This document shows positions 6,174-13,514 of a stretch of DNA of 14,185 nt, piece by piece. The position numbers and the translations under genes are program-made. Within the stretch, counting starts at the first letter, position 1, and the number at the start of each line of letters is the position of its first letter. Source of the stretch: Promethearchaeota archaeon (GTDB taxonomy: Archaea > Asgardarchaeota > Lokiarchaeia > Sigynarchaeales > SOKP01); NCBI GenBank assembly GCA_030605085.1, contig JAUWBH010000160.1:1-14185 (forward strand), read 5' to 3'. The notes beneath the pieces were generated by a model that searched no databases, was not told where the DNA came from, and was given only the letters and a program-made list of their open reading frames with translations.

Positions 6174-6395
6174 ATGATTTTACAAACAGACTTTTGGTTA
6201 ACATTTTGGATTATTTATGTTGTTTTTTGGTTTTCATTTTGTCTTACTGGTATAGCCTTCGCTGTATGGGTTTTTAAAGATGCAAGAAAACGCAAAAACG
6301 CACATGCTAATGCGTGGCTCCTTATTGTTTTACTTATGGGTATTATAGGTTTTTTTATTTATAAAATTCTAATTAAAAGAAAAGACGACCTTTAA
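6174..6395 (+). CDS. Small two-helix membrane protein (73 aa), PLDc_N-like
   Basis: Helix 1 spans about residues 7-34 (aromatic-rich, WLTFWIIYVVFWFSFCLTG) and helix 2 about 47-66 (AWLLIVLLMGIIGFFIYKIL). They are joined by the basic loop WVFKDARKRKNAHANA. A basic tail (IKRKDDL) ends the protein. The pattern 'W..kDa.kR....a.aW.livl..giiGf..Y' recalls the short PLDc_N/YidC-like membrane domains found alone in many prokaryotes. No enzymatic residues are present. It begins at ATG 6174 after an A/T leader and stands between the RNA candidate and a convergent operon. Confidence 0.65.
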   Translation: MILQTDFWLTFWIIYVVFWFSFCLTGIAFAVWVFKDARKRKNAHANAWLLIVLLMGIIGFFIYKILIKRKDDL

Positions 6396-6491
6396 AAGAT
6401 TTTATTAAATTAAACAATAGGCTTCAAAAATAAATTATATAGGTTTCGTCTATTCCTTCCTGATGTTAAATTTTTTTAATAGTATAGTAGT

Positions 6492-6522
6492 AAAAAAAAT
6501 AGCCAATAATTTCAATAAAAAA
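6492..6522 (-). terminator. Oligo-T terminator of the acyl-CoA synthetase operon
   Basis: In the minus-strand sense two T tracts, six T (6517-6522) and eight T (6492-6499), follow within 40 bases of the stop of the BioD-like gene at 6531. No T tract of this kind lies in the spacer between the two operon genes. Confidence 0.5.
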
Positions 6523-6530
6523 GATATATT

Positions 6531-7604
6531 TTAACTCAATAAAATGTCCCAGTTAATTTGATTTTCAACTATCTCTAAAACTAAATGAATTTCATCCTCT
6601 TGGATTCCAGGTTTAATTCTCTCCATATTTCTTATAGTGGTATAAGTGTCGCTAGAGCTTAGTATTATAGGGATTCCTTTTTCGTTTGCAGCTGTTATAA
6701 CACTAATGTCGGGTTGAATAAATCCTGTTAAAATTAAGCAAGAAACATCTTGATCTAAAGCTGCTAAAGCTAAATCTGCTCGGTCTCCCCCTGTTACTAC
6801 TGCTGCCTTTTTTACTTGCCTAAAATATTTTAGCGCGGCTTGCGCATTCATAGCCCCAATAAGATAAGTTTCTACTCTATTATCTAATCCTGATGAGGCT
6901 GATTCATTAATAAATTCTCCTCCAATTGCTGCTTGAATTTCAGAAACTCTTGGGTTCCATAATTCCATGCTTTTTTCTATAATACCAATAATTGGAATCC
7001 CATATCTTTTAATATGATTCGCTTCTAATTCTTGTATTCTAGCAACATAGTCATAGTCAATTTTATTGAAGATAACGCCTTTAAAATTGACCCCTCTATA
7101 ATCGAAATACTTTTTAGTAAAAAACAAGTTATCTATGCATTTGTCAGATGACTTTGTTTCAATATAAATTAAATCGTTAATTCCTAAAGTTTGGGCTATA
7201 CTAAGATCGTCTAATCCTATTCTAATAAATTTTCTAATGCTTGGAGAACCTTCGATAATTACGTATTCTATATCGTCTTTAATTAATTCTTCGTAAGAGC
7301 GTTTTATTTTTTTCAGATGATCATCTTTTTGAGTTGCATCAACCAAGTCAACATAATAACAATCTGGTATTGATACAGGGCTTACAATATCGTACGGCTT
7401 TGTTGTTGTAAAAACAGTATTTAAAATAAATCCCACATCAGGATCAGCTTTATTTGAAAAAGCTCCTTTAGGTATGCCAATCGGTTTAAAATATGCTACT
7501 TTTTTGCCTTCTTTTTGTAGTTTTTGCATTATACCGATTGATAAAAGACTTTTCCCAACGCGTTCTCCGAGAGAACATAAAAAAATTGGTATAGTTTCTG
7601 CCAT
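6531..7604 (-). CDS. BioD-like/DRTGG domain protein (phosphotransacetylase N-terminal-like, COG0857)
   Basis: The 357-residue product has two parts. Residues 1-~215 form a dethiobiotin-synthetase-like P-loop NTPase, with SLGERVGKS (11-19) as the Walker A and a lysine-rich GKKVAYFKPIG strand after it. Residues ~220-350 form a DRTGG domain, with VVTGGDRADLALAAL (269-283) as the signature. This is the architecture of the N-terminal regulatory part of long bacterial phosphotransacetylases without the catalytic domain. Such stand-alone proteins are common in archaea and their exact role is not settled. It lies 73 bases downstream of the ADP-forming acyl-CoA synthetase on the same strand, with no terminator between, so it is probably co-transcribed. 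By context (inference) it may sense or regulate acetyl-CoA/acetate flux. The ATG start has GGGA ten bases upstream. Confidence 0.88.
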   Translation of the reverse strand: MAETIPIFLCSLGERVGKSLLSIGIMQKLQKEGKKVAYFKPIGIPKGAFSNKADPDVGFILNTVFTTTKPYDIVSPVSIPDCYYVDLVDATQKDDHLKKIKRSYEELIKDDIEYVIIEGSPSIRKFIRIGLDDLSIAQTLGINDLIYIETKSSDKCIDNLFFTKKYFDYRGVNFKGVIFNKIDYDYVARIQELEANHIKRYGIPIIGIIEKSMELWNPRVSEIQAAIGGEFINESASSGLDNRVETYLIGAMNAQAALKYFRQVKKAAVVTGGDRADLALAALDQDVSCLILTGFIQPDISVITAANEKGIPIILSSSDTYTTIRNMERIKPGIQEDEIHLVLEIVENQINWDILLS

Positions 7605-7677
7605 TTTTATTCCCGTTTTTTGTTGATGTTGTTTTTTTTTTTTAATTTTATTTTACTAATTTTTTAAAATTTTTTAA

Positions 7678-9846
7678 TTAACGAGTTATAGTGATCTTTA
7701 TATCTACAGCACTATAACCTTTTGTAAATGCTAAGAGCGGGTTGATATCTAATTCGACAATTTCTGGAAAATCGTTTACCAACTGATAAAGTTTTAATAA
7801 TACATCGATTATTGCATAAATATCTGAAGAGCTTTCACCTCTTACTCCTTGTAATAAGCTGTATATCTTAGTTCTCTCGAGTGTTTTCCGGGCATCTTGT
7901 TCTGTAAATTTATAAGCTAAAGCGAAGGCAACATCTTTCATAAAGTTTGCGTAAATCCCTCCAGTTCCAATCATTAACATTGAACCAAATTCAGGATCCC
8001 TCGACATACCAATAATTAATTCGTTAACTTTTTTTTCCTTCTTAAAATCAATCATTTCTTGGACTTCTACACCATAAATTCGAGAGTTTTGAGGACCAAA
8101 CTTTTTAACATTGTCAATAATTTGAATATAAGCTTCAAACGCTTGTTGGGGAGTTTCAATATTTAATGCTATTCCCCCCACATCAGTTTTATGAATTATG
8201 TGTGGACTTACTATCTTCATTACTGATTTTCCAATCTCATCTTGTAATTTCATTGCTTCTCTTGGAGTTCTTGCTAGTCTTGATTTTGGGGATATAATTC
8301 CATAGCATTCAAAAACTTCGCTTGTTTCATGGCTTAATAGTACAGTACGCTTGTCAGTTCTAACATTTTCAAATATTTCTTTAACCCTTCCTTTATTAAC
8401 ATCAAATTTTGGAATTTCTCTCTCGTCTAAAGGAACAGATTTTAAATATTCTCCATATTTTATTAAAGTTTTAAGGGAACGAGCCGCTCTATCTGGAAAA
8501 TGATAGCAGGGAATATGATTTTGTTTTAAATAATCTCTCCCTTTCGCTATTGATTTTTCTCCGATAAATGAACATACAATTGGTTTTGATTTCACTTTTA
8601 GATGCTCAGTTGATATTCTATGGATGAGTTTTGCAACCTCTGTCGGTTTAGTTTGAGCTTGAGGTGTGACAATGATTAAGGCTCCTTCAGTTGTTATATC
8701 TTCTTCTAATTCTTTCCCATTGATACCAAAAATTGTATTTAATGTAAATTCATATCTTTCGGGTGCAGCATCCCCAACAATATCAATGGGATTAAAAATA
8801 GCGGCTTCTTGAGGTAATTCTCTTCTTAAAGCGTGAAGAATTCCCTCAGAAAACGACGCAAACTTCAGATTTTCGCGTTCAAAAGCGTCAGTTGCCACTA
8901 TTCCAGGCCCCCCCGCGTTGGTAATAATCGCAAGTGAGTTTTCTTTTGGAATAGGTTGATAAAGAAAAATTTCACCTGAATCGAATAAATCTTCGATAGT
9001 TTTAGCTCTTATGACCCCACACTTTTCAAAAGCTAAATCATACGCTATATCAGCTCCTGCTAATGCTCCAGTATGACTGGAAGCGGCCCTCGCTCCAATT
9101 TCGCTAACTCCAGATTTTAATATCACAACAGGCTTTTTCCTGGTTACTTTGGATACCACTTCTAAAAAGCGATCACCATCTTTTATACTTTCTAAATAGC
9201 ATAAAATAACTTTTGTTTCGTCATCGTTTGCGAGGTATTCGATAAAATCTACTGCGCCTAAATCTGCTTTATTTCCTAAACTTATATTACATGAAAAGCC
9301 AAAGGCTTGCGTCATAGAATAATCCATCATACCTGTTAACATTGCTCCTGATTGCGATATCATAGCAATATGCCCTTTCTTGGGAGTTTCAGCAGCAAAC
9401 GAACCGTTATAATGTAGACCTAAGAAACCTAGACAGTTTGGACCCAATATTCTCATATTGTATTTTTTACCAATTTCAATCAGTTGTTCTTCCCTTTCTA
9501 ATCCCTCCCCTCCGATTTCTTTAAATCCAGCAGATATTACAATTAATCCTTTTACACCTTTCTTACCACATTCTTCAGCAACAGGACAAACTAATCTCGC
9601 AGGTATAATAAAAATTGCAATATCGATCTCTTCAGGAACATCCAAAACGGTCTTATATGTTTTATATCCAAGAATTTCGAGCCCTTTGCCAGCTCGGAGA
9701 TTAATGGGAAATATTTTCCCACTGTACCCTGAATTAATAATATTATTTAAAACAATATTTCCAACTTTACCGACTGTTGTACTTGCTCCAATAATAGCAA
9801 TAGATTTTGGGTTATAAAAATGAGAAATGTCTCGATTTTCCGTCAT
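7678..9846 (-). CDS. acdAB: ADP-forming acetyl/acyl-CoA synthetase, fused alpha-beta subunits
   Basis: Converts acyl-CoA, ADP and phosphate to acid, CoA and ATP, the archaeal route for substrate-level phosphorylation during acetate or amino-acid fermentation. It is one 722-residue chain. The N-terminal CoA-binding fold begins with KSIAIIGASTTVGKVGN (14-30). ILGPNCLGFL (133-142) and SQSGAM (164-169) follow. The active-site phosphohistidine is H258 in SSHTGALAG (256-264). The succinyl-CoA-ligase-like flavodoxin part runs to about 460. A beta part with an ATP-grasp fold (from ~490) contains HIIHKTDVGGIAL (549-561) with the second phospho-accepting histidine H552. It ends in VELDINPLL (697-705). 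Fused forms are usual in many archaea, while others have separate subunits. It is the first gene of a two-gene unit with the BioD-like/DRTGG protein. The ATG start has AAGG close by. Confidence 0.95.
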   Translation of the reverse strand: MTENRDISHFYNPKSIAIIGASTTVGKVGNIVLNNIINSGYSGKIFPINLRAGKGLEILGYKTYKTVLDVPEEIDIAIFIIPARLVCPVAEECGKKGVKGLIVISAGFKEIGGEGLEREEQLIEIGKKYNMRILGPNCLGFLGLHYNGSFAAETPKKGHIAMISQSGAMLTGMMDYSMTQAFGFSCNISLGNKADLGAVDFIEYLANDDETKVILCYLESIKDGDRFLEVVSKVTRKKPVVILKSGVSEIGARAASSHTGALAGADIAYDLAFEKCGVIRAKTIEDLFDSGEIFLYQPIPKENSLAIITNAGGPGIVATDAFERENLKFASFSEGILHALRRELPQEAAIFNPIDIVGDAAPERYEFTLNTIFGINGKELEEDITTEGALIIVTPQAQTKPTEVAKLIHRISTEHLKVKSKPIVCSFIGEKSIAKGRDYLKQNHIPCYHFPDRAARSLKTLIKYGEYLKSVPLDEREIPKFDVNKGRVKEIFENVRTDKRTVLLSHETSEVFECYGIISPKSRLARTPREAMKLQDEIGKSVMKIVSPHIIHKTDVGGIALNIETPQQAFEAYIQIIDNVKKFGPQNSRIYGVEVQEMIDFKKEKKVNELIIGMSRDPEFGSMLMIGTGGIYANFMKDVAFALAYKFTEQDARKTLERTKIYSLLQGVRGESSSDIYAIIDVLLKLYQLVNDFPEIVELDINPLLAFTKGYSAVDIKITITR

Positions 9847-9912
9847 CCTTAGATCTTTTATAAACTAAATATTCGTGTTTAAAACTTTATAATTCTAATT
9901 ATTTTTAATTTT

Positions 9913-9932
9913 TCACTAAATATATAAAGTGA
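9913..9932 (-). promoter_or_regulatory. Probable promoter of the acyl-CoA synthetase operon with symmetric flanks
   Basis: Read on the minus strand, CTTTATATATTT is a good TATA box about 75 bases upstream of the ATG at 9846. TCACT (9913-9917) and AGTGA (9928-9932) frame it as an inverted repeat. A protein bound to that palindrome would cover the TATA box, a common archaeal repression arrangement, but this is inferred. Confidence 0.4.
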
Positions 9933-10023
9933 GATCTAAAGGAGTTTAATTAAAACATTTTTCTTTAACTTCTTTTTATGCGAGTAAAAATCTTTTCTTA
10001 TTGATTCCAAAATTTAACCTTAA

Positions 10024-10085
10024 TGCTTTTATTTATGTCAACTTTACAAGGATTTTATAATGGTATCATTTTTTCTTATAAAGAT
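10024..10085 (+). pseudogene. Duplicated fragment of the cyclophilin gene upstream of its own start
   Basis: Bases 10046-10066 are identical to 10219-10239 inside the cyclophilin gene, and the match continues with one mismatch to 10072 (26 of 27). Translated in that frame the fragment reads LLFMSTLQGFYNGIIF against the gene's SFLFLAGQGFYNGIIF, with one extra codon. Similarity fades on both sides. It looks like a remnant of a second cyclophilin copy or a short local duplication. Its 3' edge touches the TATA box of the intact gene. Confidence 0.45.
10075..10083 (+). promoter_or_regulatory. Probable TATA box of the cyclophilin gene
   Basis: CTTATAAAG lies about 32 bases before the ATG at 10115, so transcription should start only a few bases before it. 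No Shine-Dalgarno is present, consistent with a leaderless or nearly leaderless mRNA. Confidence 0.4.
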
Positions 10086-10114
10086 TTTAATTAAAACCAT
10101 TATTATCCCAATCC

Positions 10115-10594
10115 ATGACTAAAAAAATTGTCATAGAAACCAATAAAGGTAATATTAATCTTAATTTATTCGATTCGTCATCTCCAATGACAACGGCTTC
10201 CTTTTTATTTCTCGCAGGACAAGGATTTTATAATGGTATTATTTTCCATCGAGTTATTGAGGACTTTATGATCCAAGGCGGCGATCCCCTTGGAAAAGGA
10301 TCTGGTGGCCCTAAAAATAAAAACATAACTTCTTTTCCATTCCAAGGGAGAGATATTAGTTATCCTTTTCCAGATGAGTTTCAGAGCGGAAAAATATTTG
10401 ATAAGCCAGGAATATTGGCAATGGCGAATTCTGGACCGAAAACTAACGGCTCCCAATTTTTCATAACACATATACCGACCCCCTGGCTTAATAATAAGCA
10501 CACAATTTTTGGCGAGGTCGTAGGTTCTGAAGATCAAAAAGTGGTAAATTCAATAAAACAAGGAGATCGGATAATAAATATTAAGATCGTATAA
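10115..10594 (+). CDS. ppiA: Peptidyl-prolyl cis-trans isomerase, cyclophilin type
   Basis: Catalyses cis-trans isomerisation of X-Pro bonds and assists protein folding. The 159-residue product has no signal peptide, so it is cytosolic. The catalytic and cyclosporin-binding residues of the family are present. They include FHRVIEDFMIQGGD (44-57) with R46, F51 and Q54, and MANSGPKTNGSQFFIT (93-108) with N95, Q104 and F106. PWLNNKHTIFGEV (113-125) contributes W114, L115 and H119. The Trp at the human CypA position 121 makes it a eukaryote-like active site. The end is slightly short (IINIKIV) but complete. It stands alone, with its own promoter and a hairpin/T-run terminator. A duplicated piece of the gene lies upstream. 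Confidence 0.95.
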   Translation: MTKKIVIETNKGNINLNLFDSSSPMTTASFLFLAGQGFYNGIIFHRVIEDFMIQGGDPLGKGSGGPKNKNITSFPFQGRDISYPFPDEFQSGKIFDKPGILAMANSGPKTNGSQFFITHIPTPWLNNKHTIFGEVVGSEDQKVVNSIKQGDRIINIKIV

Positions 10595-10610
10595 AAATAA
10601 GAATTAATAC

Positions 10611-10629
10611 AGATTCACTGAATCTTTTT
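10611..10629 (+). terminator. Hairpin plus T-run terminator of the cyclophilin gene
   Basis: AGATTC (10611-10616) pairs with GAATCT (10620-10625) around an ACT loop and runs directly into TTTTT, 17 bases after the cyclophilin stop. It looks like a bacterial-type intrinsic terminator; in archaea the T-run is the essential part. Confidence 0.55.
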
Positions 10630-10666
10630 ATATATTATATTAATTTAACAAATTTTAACGAATAAT

Positions 10667-10858
10667 TTATTTATAATCGTCACCGTAAGATTCATAAGGA
10701 GCATTATCGTATTCTTCTTCCCAATTACCTTCATTATAATCTACATTGTCATCATTATCTTCATAAAAGTCCCAATCATCGTATTCATCTTCGTAATCGT
10801 CATCTAAACCATCGTATTCTTTTTTTTCCTTTTTTGGTGGTTGAGTGTCTCTTTCCAT
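10667..10858 (-). CDS. Small highly acidic low-complexity protein (63 aa)
   Basis: After a short basic N-terminus (MERDTQPPKKEKKEY) the protein is mostly Asp, Glu and Tyr with Trp (DDDYEDEYDDWDFYEDNDD and onward). It must be strongly negative and probably disordered. I know no named family. A good ribosome binding site, GGAG, sits seven bases before the ATG, and a TATA-like stretch lies further upstream, so it is likely expressed. It could be a partner of a basic protein or nucleic-acid-binding complex, but nothing in the context shows which. Confidence 0.6.
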   Translation of the reverse strand: MERDTQPPKKEKKEYDGLDDDYEDEYDDWDFYEDNDDNVDYNEGNWEEEYDNAPYESYGDDYK

Positions 10859-11093
10859 AAAACCACTCCATTTTTTTAACTTTTATAAAATATAAATTAA
10901 ATAATTTATCAATCGATGATTTAATATTGCAATTTTTAAATTTTTCTATTTCTTTCTATAAAAAATCTCAATGAAATTGACCTAAATAAATTTATATTGA
11001 AAATCTATATTATATTATTAAGAATTGTTAATGGTACGATCGCTTAATTTAATTGTTTATTAACAACCTGAACAAATAATAACAGGATCAACA

Positions 11094-11357
11094 TTGAGAA
11101 AATATACCCTTGGTAGATGGAACTGGTCACAGAAAGCGGGAAAATGGGTATATGTTGATAAGAAAGAAACAGGTAAAAGAAAATATTTATATCAAGAAGA
11201 CACGCCGAAATCATTCTTATCGCTTACGATGAAACTAAAGAAAATTAACGATAAATTAATGGCTACGGAAGATCCAGACGAAAAAAACGAACTATTTACG
11301 CAAATGATTAAAGTTTCAAATAAAATGCAAAATATGCACAAACAATCAAGTATATAG
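11094..11357 (+). CDS. Small basic Trp-rich protein of unknown function (87 aa)
   Basis: I do not recognise it. The first third (RKYTLGRWNWSQKAGKWVYV) has three Trp and many basic residues. KKETGKRKYLYQEDTPKSF follows, and then a long amphipathic helix (about residues 42-84, LTMKLKKINDKLMATEDPDE onward) that may be a coiled coil. The start is TTG, because an in-frame TAA lies 11 codons upstream and no ATG exists between. AGGATC six bases before it may serve as ribosome binding site. It is neither membrane-bound nor secreted. It converges on the zinc-ribbon gene. Confidence 0.55.
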   Translation: MRKYTLGRWNWSQKAGKWVYVDKKETGKRKYLYQEDTPKSFLSLTMKLKKINDKLMATEDPDEKNELFTQMIKVSNKMQNMHKQSSI

Positions 11358-11387
11358 TTTTTTAATCTTATTCTTGCTAATTTTTTT
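11358..11387 (+). terminator. Oligo-T tracts ending the 87-aa gene
   Basis: Six T (11358-11363) directly follow the TAG stop and seven T (11381-11387) follow before the convergent gene ends at 11394. These are typical archaeal termination signals. Confidence 0.45.
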
Positions 11388-11393
11388 ACGACC

Positions 11394-11705
11394 TTAAATC
11401 TTATTTGATTTTTTTATGTTATAAGATAAATCAATTGTTTCCTCCATTAAAGCATCGATTCGTTTAAGATCCAGGAATCTCTCTAGTTCTTCTTTTACAT
11501 ATACTATACCTTGTTCTAAGAAAACACATTCTGGATTAGAACAAAAATTTACGGCTTTGTGCGTAATACCAATCTCTTTTAGACCCCCAAATTTTGCATC
11601 GTCAATTTCTAATCTTTTTTGATTTAATTTGGCCTTACACAAGGGGCATATTTTATCTATTTGCCTTGTCTCGCAATGTTTGAATGTTTCTGGTAATGTT
11701 TGCAT
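11394..11705 (-). CDS. Small zinc-ribbon protein (103 aa)
   Basis: CPLCKAKL (C20, C23) and CSNPEC (C55, C60) form a four-Cys zinc ribbon with a ~30-residue spacer that includes GITHKAVNF. After the ribbon a helical region runs to the end (about 68-98, VKEELERFLDLKRIDALMEE). The family is not recognised. Such proteins are often nucleic-acid or protein adaptors. The ATG start has GGATGG five bases upstream. It is on the same strand as the endonuclease V-like gene and about 145 bases downstream of it. Co-transcription is possible but not shown. Confidence 0.65.
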   Translation of the reverse strand: MQTLPETFKHCETRQIDKICPLCKAKLNQKRLEIDDAKFGGLKEIGITHKAVNFCSNPECVFLEQGIVYVKEELERFLDLKRIDALMEETIDLSYNIKKSNKI

Positions 11706-11849
11706 ATTTCCATCCAGCTAAATTTAAAAAGAGTTTTTACTAAAATCTCCTACCGCACGCCTTTTAAAAAATTGTACTAATATCTGCATAATATTCCAAA
11801 AAATATCACATTAGATTATTTCTTTCAAATTAAAAAGAGTATGGACTTT

Positions 11850-12554
11850 TTAAATACAAGATTGTATGAAATTATTCAAATTTACGCTTAAAATACTTAA
11901 CAATTTTTGATCAATACTAAGAAAAAGCTTAGTGGCAGTTCGAAGTGAGATAGTGTTTCCAACTGAAAGAAATAAAAATTTGTTAGAATTTGGTTTAGGA
12001 ATCGCATAACCAATTAAATGGTCCAAGTGATAAATTCCAGAGATTTTCGTATTTTTGCTGTTTTCTCTAAGTTCACCACATAACAATTTTTTCGTATAGC
12101 CAATAACAGGAACATCAATTTTTAAACCAAAATCACACGCACTTCCGTAAAAGAATGGATGAATTTGGCCACTAGAATTTAATATATAACAATCTGGAAC
12201 GATTTTTAAATTTTTAATTAAATTCAAATAAATTTGCGTTTGATTCAAAAATAAAACAGAAGGAAAATATTCAGTAAAAATCGGCTTGAAGGAAGTAAAT
12301 TTGGTATCTACTATTTTTTTATCTTTTCTGTCGTAAATAATCAAACCAGAATAAGACATGTCTTTTAAAAATTTAATTTTTATTATACCAATTAAATTAT
12401 ACTCTGATTTTTTATCTTCTAATATGACTTTACTAGCGTTTTCTTTTTGATAATCGCGAATTTCTTCTAAACTTAAGAAAGGAGTATTTTCTAAAAATGG
12501 TTTAATACATGCTGGACATACATAATTATATTCTATATTATGATTTTTACACAT
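11850..12554 (-). CDS. Endonuclease V-like protein with N-terminal zinc motif and degenerate active site
   Basis: Endonuclease V (Nfi) cuts next to deoxyinosine. The core aligns by eye along its length: a GLIIYDRKDKKIVDTK strand pair (70-85), LFLNQTQIYLNLI (101-113) for LLAFREGPLFLKAW, then NSSGQIHPFFYGSACDFGL (126-144) for DGQGLAHPRKLGIASHMGL. VPVIGYTKKLLCG (148-160) matches IPTIGVAKSRLYG and SVGNTISLRTATKLF (197-211) matches SPGHLMDVESSKRLI. All three metal-binding acidic residues (T. maritima D43, E89, D110) are replaced, by K59 or I58, Q105 and N126. The late histidine is N200. H132 and K155 remain. C2, H5, C13 and C16 at the N-terminus form a CxxH...CxxC zinc motif not usual in the family. 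The frame is intact, suggesting a maintained non-nuclease, possibly inosine-binding, role (inference). It is divergent from the CooC-like gene. Confidence 0.72.
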   Translation of the reverse strand: MCKNHNIEYNYVCPACIKPFLENTPFLSLEEIRDYQKENASKVILEDKKSEYNLIGIIKIKFLKDMSYSGLIIYDRKDKKIVDTKFTSFKPIFTEYFPSVLFLNQTQIYLNLIKNLKIVPDCYILNSSGQIHPFFYGSACDFGLKIDVPVIGYTKKLLCGELRENSKNTKISGIYHLDHLIGYAIPKPNSNKFLFLSVGNTISLRTATKLFLSIDQKLLSILSVNLNNFIQSCI

Positions 12555-12710
12555 TCTAAACTTAATTATAAATCATCTATTATAATAGTTAACTTATCAA
12601 GTAAATTCAATATTTTGTTAAATTGTTTGGGAATTTTCTTATCAATCAATTGTGAATATTTACCATTTCTTATGAAAAGATTTAATTTATTTAGAACAAT
12701 AATAGAATCA

Positions 12711-13514
12711 ATGAAGATCGCCGTTTCTGGAAAAGGAGGAGTAGGCAAAACTTTAGTTGCCGGAACATTAGCAAGACTTTTTGCGAAAGATGGGTTTAAA
12801 GTCTTAGCAATTGACAACGATTCTGCTATGAATTTAAGCTACACATTAGGTATTGATAAAGACATTAAAGAAACAATCGTCCCGATCTCAGAAATGTTGG
12901 AAATGATTGAGGAACGTACGACAGTTAAAGGTGCAGGTCCCGGAGTATATAATATAAATCCCGAAGTTTCTGACATTCCTGATAGGTTCAAAGTTTCTGG
13001 TCCAAATGGATTACAACTACTCGTTTTGGGAGGGATCGAAGAGCCCGCAACTGGTTGCCTATGTCCCGAAAACGCGTTAATTAGGACTTTATTATATAAT
13101 TTATTTGTAAAAAGAGACGAAGTTATAGTTGTTGATTTCGAAGCGGGATTAGAGCATTTAGGACGTGGCACAGCAAAGGGAATTGATGTTATGCTAGTGA
13201 TTACTGAGCCCTCTCAAAAATCGTTAGATCTTTGCTCTAAAATAATAGAATTGTCTAAGAAATTGGGCGTTATTAATATCTACCTTATAGCGAATAAGAT
13301 CGTTGATGAATCACAATTAGATATAATAAATCAAAGAGTTAGAAATTGGGAAGTGCCTCTTTATCACTCAATTCCATTTGATCCTGAAATCGGAATGGCT
13401 GATTTAAAAGGTTTCTCTCCAATCGATACTGCTCCTAATTGTAAAGGTATTCAGGCAATAAAAAATCTATATTCAAAATTAAAGCAATTAAAAACGGAAT
13501 TATTTGATTTATAA
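12711..13514 (+). CDS. cooC: CooC-type MinD-family ATPase, carbon monoxide dehydrogenase nickel-insertion accessory protein
   Basis: CooC dimers use ATP to help insert nickel into CO dehydrogenase. The 267-residue product has the deviant Walker A SGKGGVGKT (6-14) with signature Lys K8, and LAIDNDSAMNL (32-42) as switch I. TGCLCPEN (114-121) carries the C116-x-C118 pair that binds nickel in CooC. VVDFEAGLEHLGRGTA (140-155) is switch II. The frame is open from 12540, but ATG 12711 starts exactly at MKIAVSGKGG, where the family begins, so the longer version is rejected. It is convergent with and overlaps hypC by six bases, and is divergent from the EndoV-like gene. The neighbourhood suggests maturation of Ni enzymes. 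No CODH gene is in view, so a related MinD-like role is possible. Confidence 0.87.
   Translation: MKIAVSGKGGVGKTLVAGTLARLFAKDGFKVLAIDNDSAMNLSYTLGIDKDIKETIVPISEMLEMIEERTTVKGAGPGVYNINPEVSDIPDRFKVSGPNGLQLLVLGGIEEPATGCLCPENALIRTLLYNLFVKRDEVIVVDFEAGLEHLGRGTAKGIDVMLVITEPSQKSLDLCSKIIELSKKLGVINIYLIANKIVDESQLDIINQRVRNWEVPLYHSIPFDPEIGMADLKGFSPIDTAPNCKGIQAIKNLYSKLKQLKTELFDL

Noticed and set aside
9458..9817. Plus-strand 119-codon frame inside the acyl-CoA synthetase gene
   Set aside because: It is antisense to a strongly conserved enzyme; the Ser/Pro/Ile-rich composition is typical of a shadow frame.
10205..10537. Minus-strand 110-codon frame inside the cyclophilin gene
   Set aside because: It is antisense to a complete cyclophilin and resembles no protein.
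12540..12710. ATG start that adds 57 residues to the CooC-like protein
   Set aside because: It overlaps the divergent EndoV-like gene and precedes the family's natural start MKIAVSGKGGVGKT at 12711.
12566..13171. Two minus-strand frames opposite the CooC-like gene
   Set aside because: They are shadows of the conserved ATPase coding sequence.
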